From: a virus
Length of the DNA stretch: 64,000 nt
Virus record (IMG/VR): IMGVR_UViG_3300035703_000060
Location: 1-64,000 of that record
Reading direction: 5' to 3' (one strand)
Under the pieces are notes generated by a model. It made no database searches. It was not told where the DNA came from and saw nothing but the letters and a program-made list of their open reading frames with translations. Below, in pieces: positions 18,293 to 28,963 of the stretch; the stretch's first letter is position 1; each line of letters opens with the position of its first letter. The position numbers and the translations under genes are program-made.

Positions 18293-19870
18293 ATGCCAGC
18301 CTTTGTTACAGACCAATTTAGAATTTTAAATACAAATAATTTTATTAATTCTATAGATACTGCAACTGATAATTATTATGTTTTTGTTGGACTGCCAAAT
18401 CCAGATCAAAATGGATTTGGTAGAAATGTAAGTTGGGATAGTCCAGATATTATTGGAGATCCAGTTTTACCAAACCCAACTGATAATTTTGATTACCTTC
18501 CACACTACGGTGACACTATTTTATATGGAAAAAAAGTAACATCTCAAAATATTAGAAGATGTGTAAGGAAGATTGAATGGACACAAGGTGTAAAGTATGA
18601 CATGTATCGACATGATTATAGTGTCACTAATCCTTCCGGAGTTACTAATAGGGCAAGATTATATGATTCAAATTATTATGTAATTAATAGTCAATATCAG
18701 GTATATATTTGTATATCTAATGGTTCAAGTGGAATTAACACAACTGGAAATCAATCTCAAGATGAACCATTATTTACTGATTTAGAACCATCGAGAGCAG
18801 GAAATAGTGGAGATGGATATATATGGAAATATTTGTTTACTGTACCACCAACAGATATTATCAAATTTGATTCTACAGAATTTATACCAATACCAAACGA
18901 TTGGGAGACTTCAACACTATCTCAAATAAAATCTGTCAGAGAAAATGGAGATTCTACTCTTAATAATAATCAAATTAAATTTGTATATATCGAAAATCAA
19001 GGAAGTAACTACACTACAGGTGAGGTAAATATTTTAGGTGATGGAACGGGTGCAAGAGTTTATGTTGAAGCAAATGAAGATGGGCAAATAATAAAAACCA
19101 CAGTTACTGCTGGTGGGAGTGGATATACATATGGAATTGTTGACCTTGGACCACTTCAAACTTTAGACACTATAGCATTTCCGGCAAAGTTAATACCAAT
19201 AATTCCACCTTCAAGAGGTCATGGATATGATTTGTATCGTGAAATGGGTTCTGATAAGGTTTTAATTTACTCTAGATTTGATGATTCATCAAAAGACTTT
19301 CCCGTAGACACAAAGTTTGCACAAATAGGAATATTAAAAAATCCAACAAGATTTATATCTACAGAATCTTATACATCAGATAGATTTTCTGGATTAGCAT
19401 CTTTGAAAGTCATAAGATCTGGTAACACTTTACCAACAATAGGTGAAAAAATAGAACAAACTCTGTCTGGTGGAGAAAAAGCAGTTGGTTATGTTGCTTC
19501 TTACGATAGAGACACTAATGTTTTAAAATATTTTAAAGATAGATCTCTTTATTATAATCAATCTTCATATGATCAAACAGATTATGTTGGTATTTCTTCT
19601 TCAGGAAATGCCTCATTAGATTTTAGCAATTCTGGAGGATCTATTAGCGGAGTTGAAAGTGGATTTTTATGTTCGATAGATTCATCATTTAATGCATCAA
19701 CATTAACTGTTCAAAATAGAATAATCAACCTAGATGTATCTTTCACATCAGGTATAGCAAATCCCGAAATAAATAAAACATCTGGAGATATTATCTACAT
19801 TGATAATAGACCTTTAATACAGAGAAACTCTAGGCAAAAAGAAGACATCAAAATTATTCTAGAATTTTAA
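18293..19870 (+). CDS. gp8: Baseplate wedge protein, gp8-like
   Basis: 525 residues, starting MPAFVTDQFRILNTNNFINS, with Y-Y-V-F-V-G-L-P-N-P-D shortly after. I associate this start with the proteins annotated gp8 in cyanophages; T4 gp8 is shorter (about 334). The middle region carries two G-x-x-Y repeat units (about 18985-19150) shared with neighbouring tail proteins. gp8 bridges wedge subunits and binds gp6, gp7 and gp10 in T4. An exact late element precedes it, and the next gene starts 2 nt after its stop. Confidence 0.7.
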   Translation: MPAFVTDQFRILNTNNFINSIDTATDNYYVFVGLPNPDQNGFGRNVSWDSPDIIGDPVLPNPTDNFDYLPHYGDTILYGKKVTSQNIRRCVRKIEWTQGVKYDMYRHDYSVTNPSGVTNRARLYDSNYYVINSQYQVYICISNGSSGINTTGNQSQDEPLFTDLEPSRAGNSGDGYIWKYLFTVPPTDIIKFDSTEFIPIPNDWETSTLSQIKSVRENGDSTLNNNQIKFVYIENQGSNYTTGEVNILGDGTGARVYVEANEDGQIIKTTVTAGGSGYTYGIVDLGPLQTLDTIAFPAKLIPIIPPSRGHGYDLYREMGSDKVLIYSRFDDSSKDFPVDTKFAQIGILKNPTRFISTESYTSDRFSGLASLKVIRSGNTLPTIGEKIEQTLSGGEKAVGYVASYDRDTNVLKYFKDRSLYYNQSSYDQTDYVGISSSGNASLDFSNSGGSISGVESGFLCSIDSSFNASTLTVQNRIINLDVSFTSGIANPEINKTSGDIIYIDNRPLIQRNSRQKEDIKIILEF

Positions 19871-19872
19871 AA

Positions 19873-22800
19873 ATGGCACAAAAAACTAATCTTAATGTCA
19901 ATCCATATTTTGATGATTTTGATTCAACAAAGAATTTTTATAAAGTTCTTTTCAATCCAGCAAAACCAGTACAGTCTAGAGAGTTAAATACTATACAATC
20001 TATTCTTCAAAACCAAATAGAGTCTTTTGGAAGTCATATCTTCAAAGAAGGTTCTATGGTTATACCTGGTGGAGTATCCTATGATTCAGAATATTGTGCC
20101 GTAAAATTAAATTCTACTTCTTTTGGTATAGACATTTCATTGTATATTGAAAAATATGTCGGACAAATTATTAGGGGAGAAGTTTCTGGGATATCTGCAG
20201 TAATAAAAGAAGTAGTTTTTCCAAATAGTAGTGGTGTAGAAACTATAACTCTTTATGTAAAATACTTAGAGTCAAATAACAGTTTTAATCAGTCATTCTT
20301 TTTAGATGGTGAATCTTTATTATCTACAGAAGCAATATCTTATGGAATTAATAATACAGTAATATCTGACGGAACTCCCTTTGCTTCATTAATATCTGAG
20401 AATGCAACAGCAACGGGATCTTCAGTTTCTATTGATAATGGTGTTTATTTTGTTAGAGGAACTTTTGTAAATGTAAATAAACATACATTAATTCTGGATT
20501 ATTACAATAATATTTCTTCTTATAGAATAGGTCTAAGAGTATCTGAAACCATCATAACAACAAAAGATGATGAGACACTTTTTGATAATGCAAAAGGTTT
20601 CACAAATTTTGCATCCCCAGGAGCAGACAGATTTAAAATAGATTTGTCTCTGACAAAAAAACCTTTAACAGATATTAATGACACAGATTTTATAGAATTA
20701 TTAAGAGTTGAAAATGGTTTTCTTAAAAAGATCGAAAATAAAACAGATTATAATTTAATAAAAGATTACATTGCACAAAGAACTTATGATGAATCTGGAA
20801 ATTATACAGTTACACCATTTACAATTTCTGTAAACAATTCTTTAAACAATTTACTTGGAAATAATGGAATTTATTTTGATGGAGATTTAACAACTGCAGG
20901 AAATACTCCTTCTGATGATTTAATGTGTGTAAGTGTAAGTCCGGGTAAGGCTTATGTAAAAGGTTATGATGTTGAAAAAACTAATACAACTATTTTAGAT
21001 GTTGAAAAACCAAGAGATACACAAACAGTTACTGGTGCTTTAGTCCCATTTAAGATGGGAAATATTTTAAGAATTAACAATATCTATGGTGCGCCAACTA
21101 ACAAATCAACAGTATATTTTTATAGTAAAAGAAGAAATGGTGCTACTTCATCTCCAAATGGAGTCGAATTAGGATCTGCAAGAGTTTATCTATGTAAACT
21201 TACTGATGCAGCGTATGACGGTGCTAAAACCAAATGGGATTTGTATCTTTATGATATACAATTTTACACTCATTTAACTTTAAATAATTCTTTAACTGCA
21301 ACTCAATTACCAGCAACATCTATTATTAAAGGAAATAGTAGTGGTGCAACTGGTTATGTTGTATCTGCAGGTACTAGCGGAAATTTAGCAATTATAAGAC
21401 AAACATCTGGTGTATTTTTACCTAATGAAAATATTACCATAAATGGTACAACACTGACATCTAGAACTATTTTAAATGTAAAATCTTACACTTCTTCTGA
21501 CATTAAATCTGTTTATTCTTCAGGTAGTCCTGCATTTTTAGCAGATTCTGTTTTAGACTCATTTATTCCATCTGGATTTAGTGGACAAGATCAAATCACT
21601 ATAGGATCAGATGGGGTAGTAAGAACTACAAATAAACCATTTAGTGGTATATCTACCGATACCATTGTAAAATATTCTAGACCAGGATTTAGTACAGAAA
21701 CATACAATAGCGTTACTAGTGTTGCTTCAGATGGAACAACATTTACCTTATCTGGAATATCATCAGTAACAAATGTTAATGATGGTGGTGTTACAAGTTC
21801 CAGTCTACAATCTAGATTTTTAGTTGGAAACTCAGTATTAAGAGATCAAAGTTCTGGGTATCTATATTCAGTCTTACCAAACACTAATATTTCTAGTATA
21901 GATCTTAATAATTCTCAGTTAACATTTTCAGCACAATCTACATCCTCAAATGTAATATCTGGAGGATCTTTAACTTTATCAACTGGTGATTTTAATTTAC
22001 CTGGAAATTCTGGATCAATAAAATTTGATACTTTTGATGCAGAAAAATATTCCATACACTATAGTGATGGAACTACTGAAACAATAACAGATGATCAAGT
22101 AACTTTTAATGCAGAGTATACACAAATTACTTTTAATGGAATTACAAATGGAAAAACAACATCAATCATAAATGGCACTTTCGTAAAAACTGGGATACAA
22201 AGTAAAACAAAAGTTCACAAAAAGAGTACAATACTTAATGTCGAATTATCAAAGTATGAGCAATCTGGATCAAATGCAAATTCTTCAGTTAATGATGGAT
22301 TAACATTTAATAGATATTATGGATTGAGAGTTCAAGATGAGGAAATATGTTTAAGATATCCTGATGTAATTAGAGTATTAGCAGTATATGAATCACTAGA
22401 TTCGTCTTTACCAACTTTTGACAAATTAAACTTTTCTTCACTATATGGCATTTCAAGCAACTCTATAGTTGGTGAAAATATAGTTGGAAAGACAAGTAAA
22501 GCATTAGCAAGAATTGTAAAGAAAGACTCTTTATATCCAAACAGTGTAGAAATAGTATATTTAAATAATAATAAGTTTCAAGTTGATGAAGAAGTTACTT
22601 TTGAAGACTCTAACATAGTCGCTCCAATTTCTTCATTATCTTTTGGACGATTTAAAAATATCACAAATATTTTTAAATTAGATAAAGGTCAAAAAAATCA
22701 ATATTATGATTATTCAAAACTAATAAGAAATAATAATGAACCAGAACCTAGTAGGAAAATTACTATAGTATTAGATCATTATGACGTTTCTCCAACAGAT

Positions 22801-25800
22801 TCTGGAGATTTGTACAGTATCTTAAGTTACAATCGTGAAAATTATAGTAAGGATATTCCCAATATAGGATTTTTAAACATTAGAGCTTCCGATACTTTAG
22901 ATTTTAGACCGAGAGTTTCATATTTTAGTAGTTCATCTTCTTCACCGTTTGATTTTTCATCAAGAAATTTTGGAAACACTCCAAAAATAATCTTTACTCC
23001 AAATGAATCGAGTTTAATAAATTATGATTTCTATATTGGTAGAATTGATAAAGTATATTTGGATAGTTATGGATCAATAATTGTTGAAAAAGGTATATCT
23101 TCGATTAATCCAAAAGAACCTTATAAGTCTGGCGATTTGTTAGAAATTGCATCTATTTCCTTACCACCGTATCTTTATGATACCAGTGACGTTAAAATAA
23201 CTTTGGTAGATAATAGAAGATACACAATGCGTGATATTGGAAAAATAGAAGATAGAGTTGAAAATTTAGAAATAGTAACTTCTCTCTCTTTACTAGAATT
23301 AGATACTCAAACTCTTCAAATACAAGATGCTGATGGATTAAATCGCTTTAAAACAGGATTCTTCGCTGACTCATTCAAAAATGACAACTTTATTGATCTT
23401 GGAAACTCTCTCTCAGAAATCTCCGACAATAATGAATTAACTCCATTAATTTCAAAAAATAGTTTAAAAAATCAAATTATCGCGGCATCAAATCCCACTG
23501 ATTTTGAATTAGATTTATCACAAAATTTCGAATTGTTAGACAATAGAGTTAAAAAAACTGGACAAGTAATTACTTTAGATTATGAAAGTGTAGATTGGAT
23601 AGAACAACCGTTAGCAACAAGAGTTGAAAATGTAAACCCATTTCATGTTATTCAATATGTTGGAGATGTTAGATTAAATCCTTTTAGAGATACTTGGATA
23701 AGAACTGTAGAACTTCCCGATAGAGTTATTACCCATAATAATAGTTTAAACTTAGAAAGTAGAGTTAATACTGAAAGAATTACATTAAACAATGTTAATA
23801 ATACTACTGGTACAGGATCTGGAGGATTGGGTGTTGGGCAAGTAAGAGATACATGGACTGAATTAAGTTTAAGTGATGGTACTGTATCTCAAGAAACATT
23901 TAATTCTTCTGATACTAGTACTTCCACTTCTACAGAAAGATCTTTCATTGAAAGTCAATTTGATATATTCATGAGATCTAGAAATACTGAGTTTTCAGTA
24001 TCTAATTTAAGATCTTTTACTCAGTACTATTCATTCTTAGATGGAATTTCTTCAATTGATTTTATACCAAAATTAATAGAGGTTACTAGAGATATAGAAC
24101 TGCAAAATCCTGGAACAGATGGTAGTTTTATTGTTGGTGAAAATATTATAGGTTTTGATAATGGAGTACCAATTATAACATTTAGACTTGCTCAGCCAAA
24201 CCATAAATTTGGTGCGTTTAATAATCCATCAACTACTTATGATGTAAATCCATATTCAAAGTCAGAAATTTTACCTACTGCATATAGCGAATCTTCGACA
24301 GTTTTAAATATTGATACATTTTCACTATCAGAAGAAGCTCAAGGATTATATTCTGGTTATTTAGTTCGTAGAGCGGTATTAATTGGAGAAACTAGTGGTG
24401 CTGCAGCATATGTAAAAGACTTAAGATTAATTACAGATAACTATGGTGATTTAATTGGAACATTTTTTATCAGAGATCCAAACGCACTACCTCCACCGAT
24501 TATAAGAGTTCCTACTGGAAATAAGACTTTTAAATTGTCTTCATCTCCATTAAATGAAAATGGTTTATTGAATGGAACTGATATTTCTTCTGCAGAAACT
24601 AATTACTTGTCAGAAGGTACTGTACAAACTTACCAAAATATTATAAGGGTTCATACAATAAATGCTTCATTAACAACAACTAATAATGTAAGGACAAGAA
24701 CTTTAAATGCAGTAAGAAATGAAAATATATCAACAATAAATCTTCCAGCACCACCTCCACCTGTTATTAATGTAACTCAAAATATAACACAAAATGTAAC
24801 TCAAAATGTAACTCAAAATATAACAAATATTAATAGAATAATTCAACAACAAAGACATGCCGATCCATTAGCACAAACATTCCTTGTTGGTTCTAGTAGA
24901 GGATTAAATTCATTTAATGATGACGTTAATGGTGCATTTTTAACTGCTGTCGATTTATTCTTTGCTAAAAAGGATCAAGGAAATGCTCCTGTTACAGTTC
25001 AAATAAGAACTGTTGAATTTGGAACACCTACGTTAACAATAATAGGTGACCCAGTAATTCTCAGACCAAGTGATATTCAAACTTCCACTGATGGATCAGT
25101 GGCAACTAAAGTAACCTTCCCATATCCAATATTTTTACCACCAGGATTAGAATATGCAATTGTTATTTTGGCACCTCAAAGTGATCAATATGAATTATGG
25201 GTTGCTAGAATGGGTGAAAAAACTAGAAATACACTAAATCTTCCAGATGTTGAAAGTGTAAGATATACTAAACAGTTTGCAATTGGTAGTTTGTTTAAAT
25301 CTCAAAATGGATCAATATGGACTGATGATCAATATGAAGATCTTAAATTCAAACTATATAAAGCAAAATTCACTGAGTTGAATGGAATAGCATATTTCCA
25401 AAATCCAACTTTAAGTAAGAGTAATGGATATGTAAGAAACTTAATAAACAATCCAATTACAACACTACCAAGAAAACTTAAAGTTGGTATAACAACAGTA
25501 TATAATAGCACAATTGTAGATACAATATTAACTATTGGTAGAAAAGTTGGAGAAACTTCAAAAAATTATGTCTACGGAAATATTGTGGGAACAGGATGTT
25601 CAGTATCTAGTGTTGCAATTAGTACTGGTGGTAGAAATTACACTGTTGGAATATCTACGGTAGATACTTTCAATGTTACTGGCAATGGTTCTGGATTAAA
25701 ATTAAATGTTACTGCTGGATCAAACGGAACAATTCAGTCAGTTTCTGTTAATCAATTTGGAAGTGGATATTCAATTGGGGATGTAGTAGGAATTGTTACT

Positions 25801-27384
25801 TCAACAATTACTGGAACTGCAAATTTAAGTAAAGGTCAAAATGCATTAATAACAATAACCGGAAACAATAATGCAATTGATACGTTATACCTATCCGATT
25901 TTCAAGGAAACACATTTACTAATGGAAGTGCCGAATTAGTTTATTATAATAATTCCGGTACAAGAGTTACTTTAGGATCTACTATCATACAATCTTCTGA
26001 GACCTATGGGTCTTATTCGGATGGAAAATATTTTAAAGTTGATCATTTCAATCATGGTATGTATGCTACAAATAATATTGTAGAATTGAGTGGTGTTACT
26101 CCAGACACACCTGGAGTAACTTTATCGTCACAACTACTAAGAACAGATTCTATTTTAAATATACCATCTGCTGATAGTTCATATTTTCAAACTTTTGAAG
26201 GTAGTACTGTAAGTCCTACTAATCCTGGATATTTAATTATTAATAATGAAATAATCAAATATACTTCCACACAATCATCATCATTGGAAGGGTTAGAAAG
26301 AGGTATTGATGGTACTATTGCAATAACTCATCCAGAAAACTCAATTATTCGTAAATATGAATTGAATGGAGTTTCTCTCAGAAGAATTAATAGGACACAT
26401 AATATTGTAGATTCTAATATTGAGTTAGACAGTTATTACTTAGAAATAGATAGAGGTGGATTAGATGGTGGAGATAATTTTGCCTATGATAGATCTGTTG
26501 ATGCTTCACCATATCCAATGTTATCGTTTAATAGTGAAAAGAGTGTTGGTGGTGCATTTGCATACGCATCAGAAAATATTGTCTATGATACTGTAATACC
26601 GTTCTACAATATTATAATACCTGGTGCTACAACCGAAGTGACTTCTCAGATAAGATCTATTACTGGAACAAGTTCTGGTGGAAATGAAATATCATTTAGA
26701 GATCTTGGTTATGAAAATGTTCAAATTAATCAACAAAACAAATTAAATGAACTTAGAATGGTTGCTTCTAAAGTTAATTCTGACGAATATTTAGATGCTT
26801 TACCTAGAAATAAATCTTTAGTAACTGCACTAACTTTATCATCAGATAACTATAATCTTTCTCCCATGATTTTCTTGGATGATACATTTACAGAATTCCA
26901 CAATGCAAGACTGAATAATCCAATGTCAAATTATGTTACTGATGGTAGAGTAAATAGCCTTTTAAATGATCCCCATGCGGCAATTTATGTTTCTAGAACA
27001 GTTAGACTTTCTCAACCATCTAATAGTTTGAGAGTATTATTATCTGCTTACAAGCATCCATCTGCTGATTTTAGAGTTTTATATTCATTAATAAAACCAG
27101 AATCAAATGAATCTTTACCATCTTTTAATTTATTCCCGGGATATGATAATTTAACAACTGACAATAATTTAGATGGTTATTTTGATGTTATTGATGAAAG
27201 TAATAATAGTGGACTATCCGATACTATAGTTCCCAGTAGTTTGGAAAATCAGTTCCTTGAGTATCAATATACGGCAGCAAATGTTGGTCCATTTGTTGGT
27301 TTTACTATTAAAATTGTGATGTCTGGTACAAGGCAAGATAAATATCCAAGATTTAAAGACTTAAGGGCGATAGCATTAGCATGA
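19873..27384 (+). CDS. Large DUF4815-type tail/fibre structural protein (gp10 region)
   Basis: 2503 residues. The N-terminus has the DUF4815 pattern F-N-P-A-K-P-V-Q-S-R-E-L-N-T-I-Q-S-I-L-Q (about 28-47), seen in large cyanophage structural proteins. A later region has a proline run (A-P-P-P-P-V-I) followed by tandem T-Q-N-[IV] repeats (24772-24831), and G-x-x-Y units at about 25612-25800. The C-terminal third is beta-rich with a conserved-looking ending. Position after gp8 matches T4 gp9-gp10-gp11-gp12, so a baseplate-anchored fibre or fibre-connector protein is most likely. Function is inferred from domain and place. Confidence 0.75.
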   Translation: MAQKTNLNVNPYFDDFDSTKNFYKVLFNPAKPVQSRELNTIQSILQNQIESFGSHIFKEGSMVIPGGVSYDSEYCAVKLNSTSFGIDISLYIEKYVGQIIRGEVSGISAVIKEVVFPNSSGVETITLYVKYLESNNSFNQSFFLDGESLLSTEAISYGINNTVISDGTPFASLISENATATGSSVSIDNGVYFVRGTFVNVNKHTLILDYYNNISSYRIGLRVSETIITTKDDETLFDNAKGFTNFASPGADRFKIDLSLTKKPLTDINDTDFIELLRVENGFLKKIENKTDYNLIKDYIAQRTYDESGNYTVTPFTISVNNSLNNLLGNNGIYFDGDLTTAGNTPSDDLMCVSVSPGKAYVKGYDVEKTNTTILDVEKPRDTQTVTGALVPFKMGNILRINNIYGAPTNKSTVYFYSKRRNGATSSPNGVELGSARVYLCKLTDAAYDGAKTKWDLYLYDIQFYTHLTLNNSLTATQLPATSIIKGNSSGATGYVVSAGTSGNLAIIRQTSGVFLPNENITINGTTLTSRTILNVKSYTSSDIKSVYSSGSPAFLADSVLDSFIPSGFSGQDQITIGSDGVVRTTNKPFSGISTDTIVKYSRPGFSTETYNSVTSVASDGTTFTLSGISSVTNVNDGGVTSSSLQSRFLVGNSVLRDQSSGYLYSVLPNTNISSIDLNNSQLTFSAQSTSSNVISGGSLTLSTGDFNLPGNSGSIKFDTFDAEKYSIHYSDGTTETITDDQVTFNAEYTQITFNGITNGKTTSIINGTFVKTGIQSKTKVHKKSTILNVELSKYEQSGSNANSSVNDGLTFNRYYGLRVQDEEICLRYPDVIRVLAVYESLDSSLPTFDKLNFSSLYGISSNSIVGENIVGKTSKALARIVKKDSLYPNSVEIVYLNNNKFQVDEEVTFEDSNIVAPISSLSFGRFKNITNIFKLDKGQKNQYYDYSKLIRNNNEPEPSRKITIVLDHYDVSPTDSGDLYSILSYNRENYSKDIPNIGFLNIRASDTLDFRPRVSYFSSSSSSPFDFSSRNFGNTPKIIFTPNESSLINYDFYIGRIDKVYLDSYGSIIVEKGISSINPKEPYKSGDLLEIASISLPPYLYDTSDVKITLVDNRRYTMRDIGKIEDRVENLEIVTSLSLLELDTQTLQIQDADGLNRFKTGFFADSFKNDNFIDLGNSLSEISDNNELTPLISKNSLKNQIIAASNPTDFELDLSQNFELLDNRVKKTGQVITLDYESVDWIEQPLATRVENVNPFHVIQYVGDVRLNPFRDTWIRTVELPDRVITHNNSLNLESRVNTERITLNNVNNTTGTGSGGLGVGQVRDTWTELSLSDGTVSQETFNSSDTSTSTSTERSFIESQFDIFMRSRNTEFSVSNLRSFTQYYSFLDGISSIDFIPKLIEVTRDIELQNPGTDGSFIVGENIIGFDNGVPIITFRLAQPNHKFGAFNNPSTTYDVNPYSKSEILPTAYSESSTVLNIDTFSLSEEAQGLYSGYLVRRAVLIGETSGAAAYVKDLRLITDNYGDLIGTFFIRDPNALPPPIIRVPTGNKTFKLSSSPLNENGLLNGTDISSAETNYLSEGTVQTYQNIIRVHTINASLTTTNNVRTRTLNAVRNENISTINLPAPPPPVINVTQNITQNVTQNVTQNITNINRIIQQQRHADPLAQTFLVGSSRGLNSFNDDVNGAFLTAVDLFFAKKDQGNAPVTVQIRTVEFGTPTLTIIGDPVILRPSDIQTSTDGSVATKVTFPYPIFLPPGLEYAIVILAPQSDQYELWVARMGEKTRNTLNLPDVESVRYTKQFAIGSLFKSQNGSIWTDDQYEDLKFKLYKAKFTELNGIAYFQNPTLSKSNGYVRNLINNPITTLPRKLKVGITTVYNSTIVDTILTIGRKVGETSKNYVYGNIVGTGCSVSSVAISTGGRNYTVGISTVDTFNVTGNGSGLKLNVTAGSNGTIQSVSVNQFGSGYSIGDVVGIVTSTITGTANLSKGQNALITITGNNNAIDTLYLSDFQGNTFTNGSAELVYYNNSGTRVTLGSTIIQSSETYGSYSDGKYFKVDHFNHGMYATNNIVELSGVTPDTPGVTLSSQLLRTDSILNIPSADSSYFQTFEGSTVSPTNPGYLIINNEIIKYTSTQSSSLEGLERGIDGTIAITHPENSIIRKYELNGVSLRRINRTHNIVDSNIELDSYYLEIDRGGLDGGDNFAYDRSVDASPYPMLSFNSEKSVGGAFAYASENIVYDTVIPFYNIIIPGATTEVTSQIRSITGTSSGGNEISFRDLGYENVQINQQNKLNELRMVASKVNSDEYLDALPRNKSLVTALTLSSDNYNLSPMIFLDDTFTEFHNARLNNPMSNYVTDGRVNSLLNDPHAAIYVSRTVRLSQPSNSLRVLLSAYKHPSADFRVLYSLIKPESNESLPSFNLFPGYDNLTTDNNLDGYFDVIDESNNSGLSDTIVPSSLENQFLEYQYTAANVGPFVGFTIKIVMSGTRQDKYPRFKDLRAIALA
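24772..24831 (+). repeat. In-frame 12-nt tandem repeat
   Basis: Four 12-nt units, G/A-TAAC-T/A-CAAAAT (24772, 24784, 24796, 24808), followed by a degenerate fifth. They encode V/I-T-Q-N repeats just after a proline-rich hinge. Unit number could change in steps of 4 residues without breaking the frame. Confidence 0.8.
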
Positions 27385-27599
27385 TGGAAGATTTAATATC
27401 GGTTGAAGGGCACCCAAATCTCTTTAGAGATCAAAAAACGGGTGCCATAGTAAACTGTGATAATGTAGCATATAAACAGTATTTGAACAGTGTTTCAAAT
27501 AGGATGAATACAAAAAAAGAAATTGAAAATTTGAAAAGTGATGTTGAAGAAATTAAATCTCTATTAAAGGAGTTAATAAATGAAACCAGAAGAAATTGA
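27381..27599 (+). CDS. Small coiled-coil protein, unknown
   Basis: 72 residues with two adjacent ATGs at the start; the first overlaps the previous stop by 4 nt (ATGA). The first half reads G-H-P-N-L-F-R-D-Q-K-T-G-A-I-V-N-C-D. The second half (about 42-72) has heptad-like K-K-E-I-E-N-L-K-S-D-V-E-E-I-K-S-L-L, a clear short coiled coil. Lying between fibre and neck genes, it may be a small virion or assembly protein. A conserved cyanophage family with no function known to me. Confidence 0.7.
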   Translation: MMEDLISVEGHPNLFRDQKTGAIVNCDNVAYKQYLNSVSNRMNTKKEIENLKSDVEEIKSLLKELINETRRN

Positions 27600-27744
27600 A
27601 TTAGGTGATATTAATAAATTGTTTGAGTATGAAAAACATTGTAGAGTAATTGATGAACTAAGTGTAGAAGAGTTAAAAAATTTTTCAAAATTATACTTAA
27701 AGTTATATTTAAAGCAACAAGAAGTAGTAGCATTATTTAATTGA
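27580..27744 (+). CDS. Small acidic helical protein, unknown
   Basis: 54 residues from the ATG at 27580, overlapping the previous gene by 20 nt, with AAAGGAG at 27566-27572 just upstream. Sequence begins MKPEEIELGDINKLFEYEKH and continues with L-S-V-E-E-L-K-N-F-S-K-L-Y-L-K-L-Y-L, predicted helical. No known domain. Its ribosome site, clean stop and fit between neighbours support a real gene. Confidence 0.6.
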   Translation: MKPEEIELGDINKLFEYEKHCRVIDELSVEELKNFSKLYLKLYLKQQEVVALFN

Positions 27745-27752
27745 CATAAATA
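27745..27752 (+). promoter_or_regulatory. Late promoter-like element (CATAAATA)
   Basis: 7/8 match to the T4 late box immediately after the preceding stop, 26 nt before the ATG at 27779. The TTGACA overlapping 27741-27746 has no partnered -10 at 17 nt, so I read this as a late-type site. Confidence 0.5.
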
Positions 27753-27778
27753 ACTCATAGGCATATTTTTGATGGTAA

Positions 27779-28129
27779 ATGGCATCACCATACGTAGTTA
27801 ACTTAAGTATTAATACTGGTACATCATTTACACAAACTTTTACTTTAGCCAACGAAAATGGTTCAGCACTTAATCTTTCCAATTATAGTGTTAAGTCACA
27901 GTTAAGAAAACATCCCCAAAGTAGTTCTTATGTAAATTTTATTTCTACTGCGGTTTCTCCCCCATCTAGTGGGGTAATAAAAATTGAATTAGATCCAAAC
28001 TCCACTACTAGTTTAAAACCTGGAAGATATTTGTACGATATTATTATTACAAATGGTGGAACTGGTGAAAAAACAAAAGTTATAGAAGGTTCCGCAATAG
28101 TTTCAAAAAGCATAACAAGAGATAGTTAA
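27779..28129 (+). CDS. Small beta-rich virion protein candidate
   Basis: 116 residues, alternating hydrophobic pattern throughout, with I-N-T-G-T-S-F-T-Q-T-F-T-L at 11-23 and L-K-P-G-R-Y-L-Y-D-I-I-I near residue 80. This resembles the Ig-like N-terminal domain of some baseplate upper proteins (BppU-type), where a short beta-sandwich anchors fibres. No catalytic residues seen. It lies behind a late-like element and directly ahead of gp13, so a structural role at the baseplate or neck is likely. Confidence 0.6.
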   Translation: MASPYVVNLSINTGTSFTQTFTLANENGSALNLSNYSVKSQLRKHPQSSSYVNFISTAVSPPSSGVIKIELDPNSTTSLKPGRYLYDIIITNGGTGEKTKVIEGSAIVSKSITRDS

Positions 28130-28133
28130 TGTT

Positions 28134-28961
28134 ATGGCAAAACCATCAACAAGACAAGAATTAATTGATTATTGTTTAAGGAGACTAGGAGCTCCAGTTT
28201 TAGAAATAAACGTAGATGATGATCAAATAGATGATTTAGTAGATGATGCTTTACAATACTTCAATGAACGTCATTTTGATGGTGTTGAAAGAATGTATTT
28301 GAAATATCAAATCACACAAGATGATGTCAACAGAGGAAAAGCAAAAAACACTAGTGGTCCAGGAATAGTAACAACTACTGCTTCATCTGCAGGCAATACT
28401 TTTAATTTTTATGAGACATCAAACTATATTCAAGTTCCAGACTCTGTAATTGGTATAGAAAAAGTATTTAAATTTGATACTAGTTCTATTTCTGGTGGAA
28501 TGTTTAGTATAAAGTATCAGTTATTTTTAAATGATCTTTATTATTTTAATTCTGTAGAATTATTACAATATGCAATGGTAAAAAGTTATCTTGAAGATAT
28601 TGACTTTTTGCTGACAACTGATAAACAAATAAGATTTAATAAAAGACAAAATAGAATGTATCTGGATATTGACTGGGGAGCACAGTCAGTTGGTAACTTT
28701 TTAGTAATAGATTGTTATAGAGTACTAAATCCGAATGATTTTACTAAAGTTTATAATGATAGTTTCTTAAAAAAATATTTAACTTCACTTATTAAAAAGC
28801 AATGGGGACAAAATTTAATTAAGTTTAGAGGTGTTAAATTACCAGGTGGAGTAGAATTAAATGGAAGAGAAATGTATGATGATGCACAAAGGGAAATTGA
28901 TGATTTAATGCAAAAAATGTCTATGGAATATGAACTTCCCCCATACGATTTTATAGGATAA
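28134..28961 (+). CDS. gp13: Neck protein gp13
   Basis: 275 residues (T4 gp13 about 309). Typical start with T-R-Q-E-L-I-D-Y-C-L-R-R-L-G-A-P-V-L-E-I and an acidic block D-D-D-Q-I-D-D-L-V-D-D-A-L-Q-Y-F, then a C-terminal helix with K-K-Q-W-G-Q-N-L-I-K-F. gp13 and gp14 form the neck that closes the filled head and joins the tail. It starts 4 nt after the previous stop and is followed after 2 nt by gp14. Confidence 0.9.
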   Translation: MAKPSTRQELIDYCLRRLGAPVLEINVDDDQIDDLVDDALQYFNERHFDGVERMYLKYQITQDDVNRGKAKNTSGPGIVTTTASSAGNTFNFYETSNYIQVPDSVIGIEKVFKFDTSSISGGMFSIKYQLFLNDLYYFNSVELLQYAMVKSYLEDIDFLLTTDKQIRFNKRQNRMYLDIDWGAQSVGNFLVIDCYRVLNPNDFTKVYNDSFLKKYLTSLIKKQWGQNLIKFRGVKLPGGVELNGREMYDDAQREIDDLMQKMSMEYELPPYDFIG

Positions 28962-28963
28962 TT

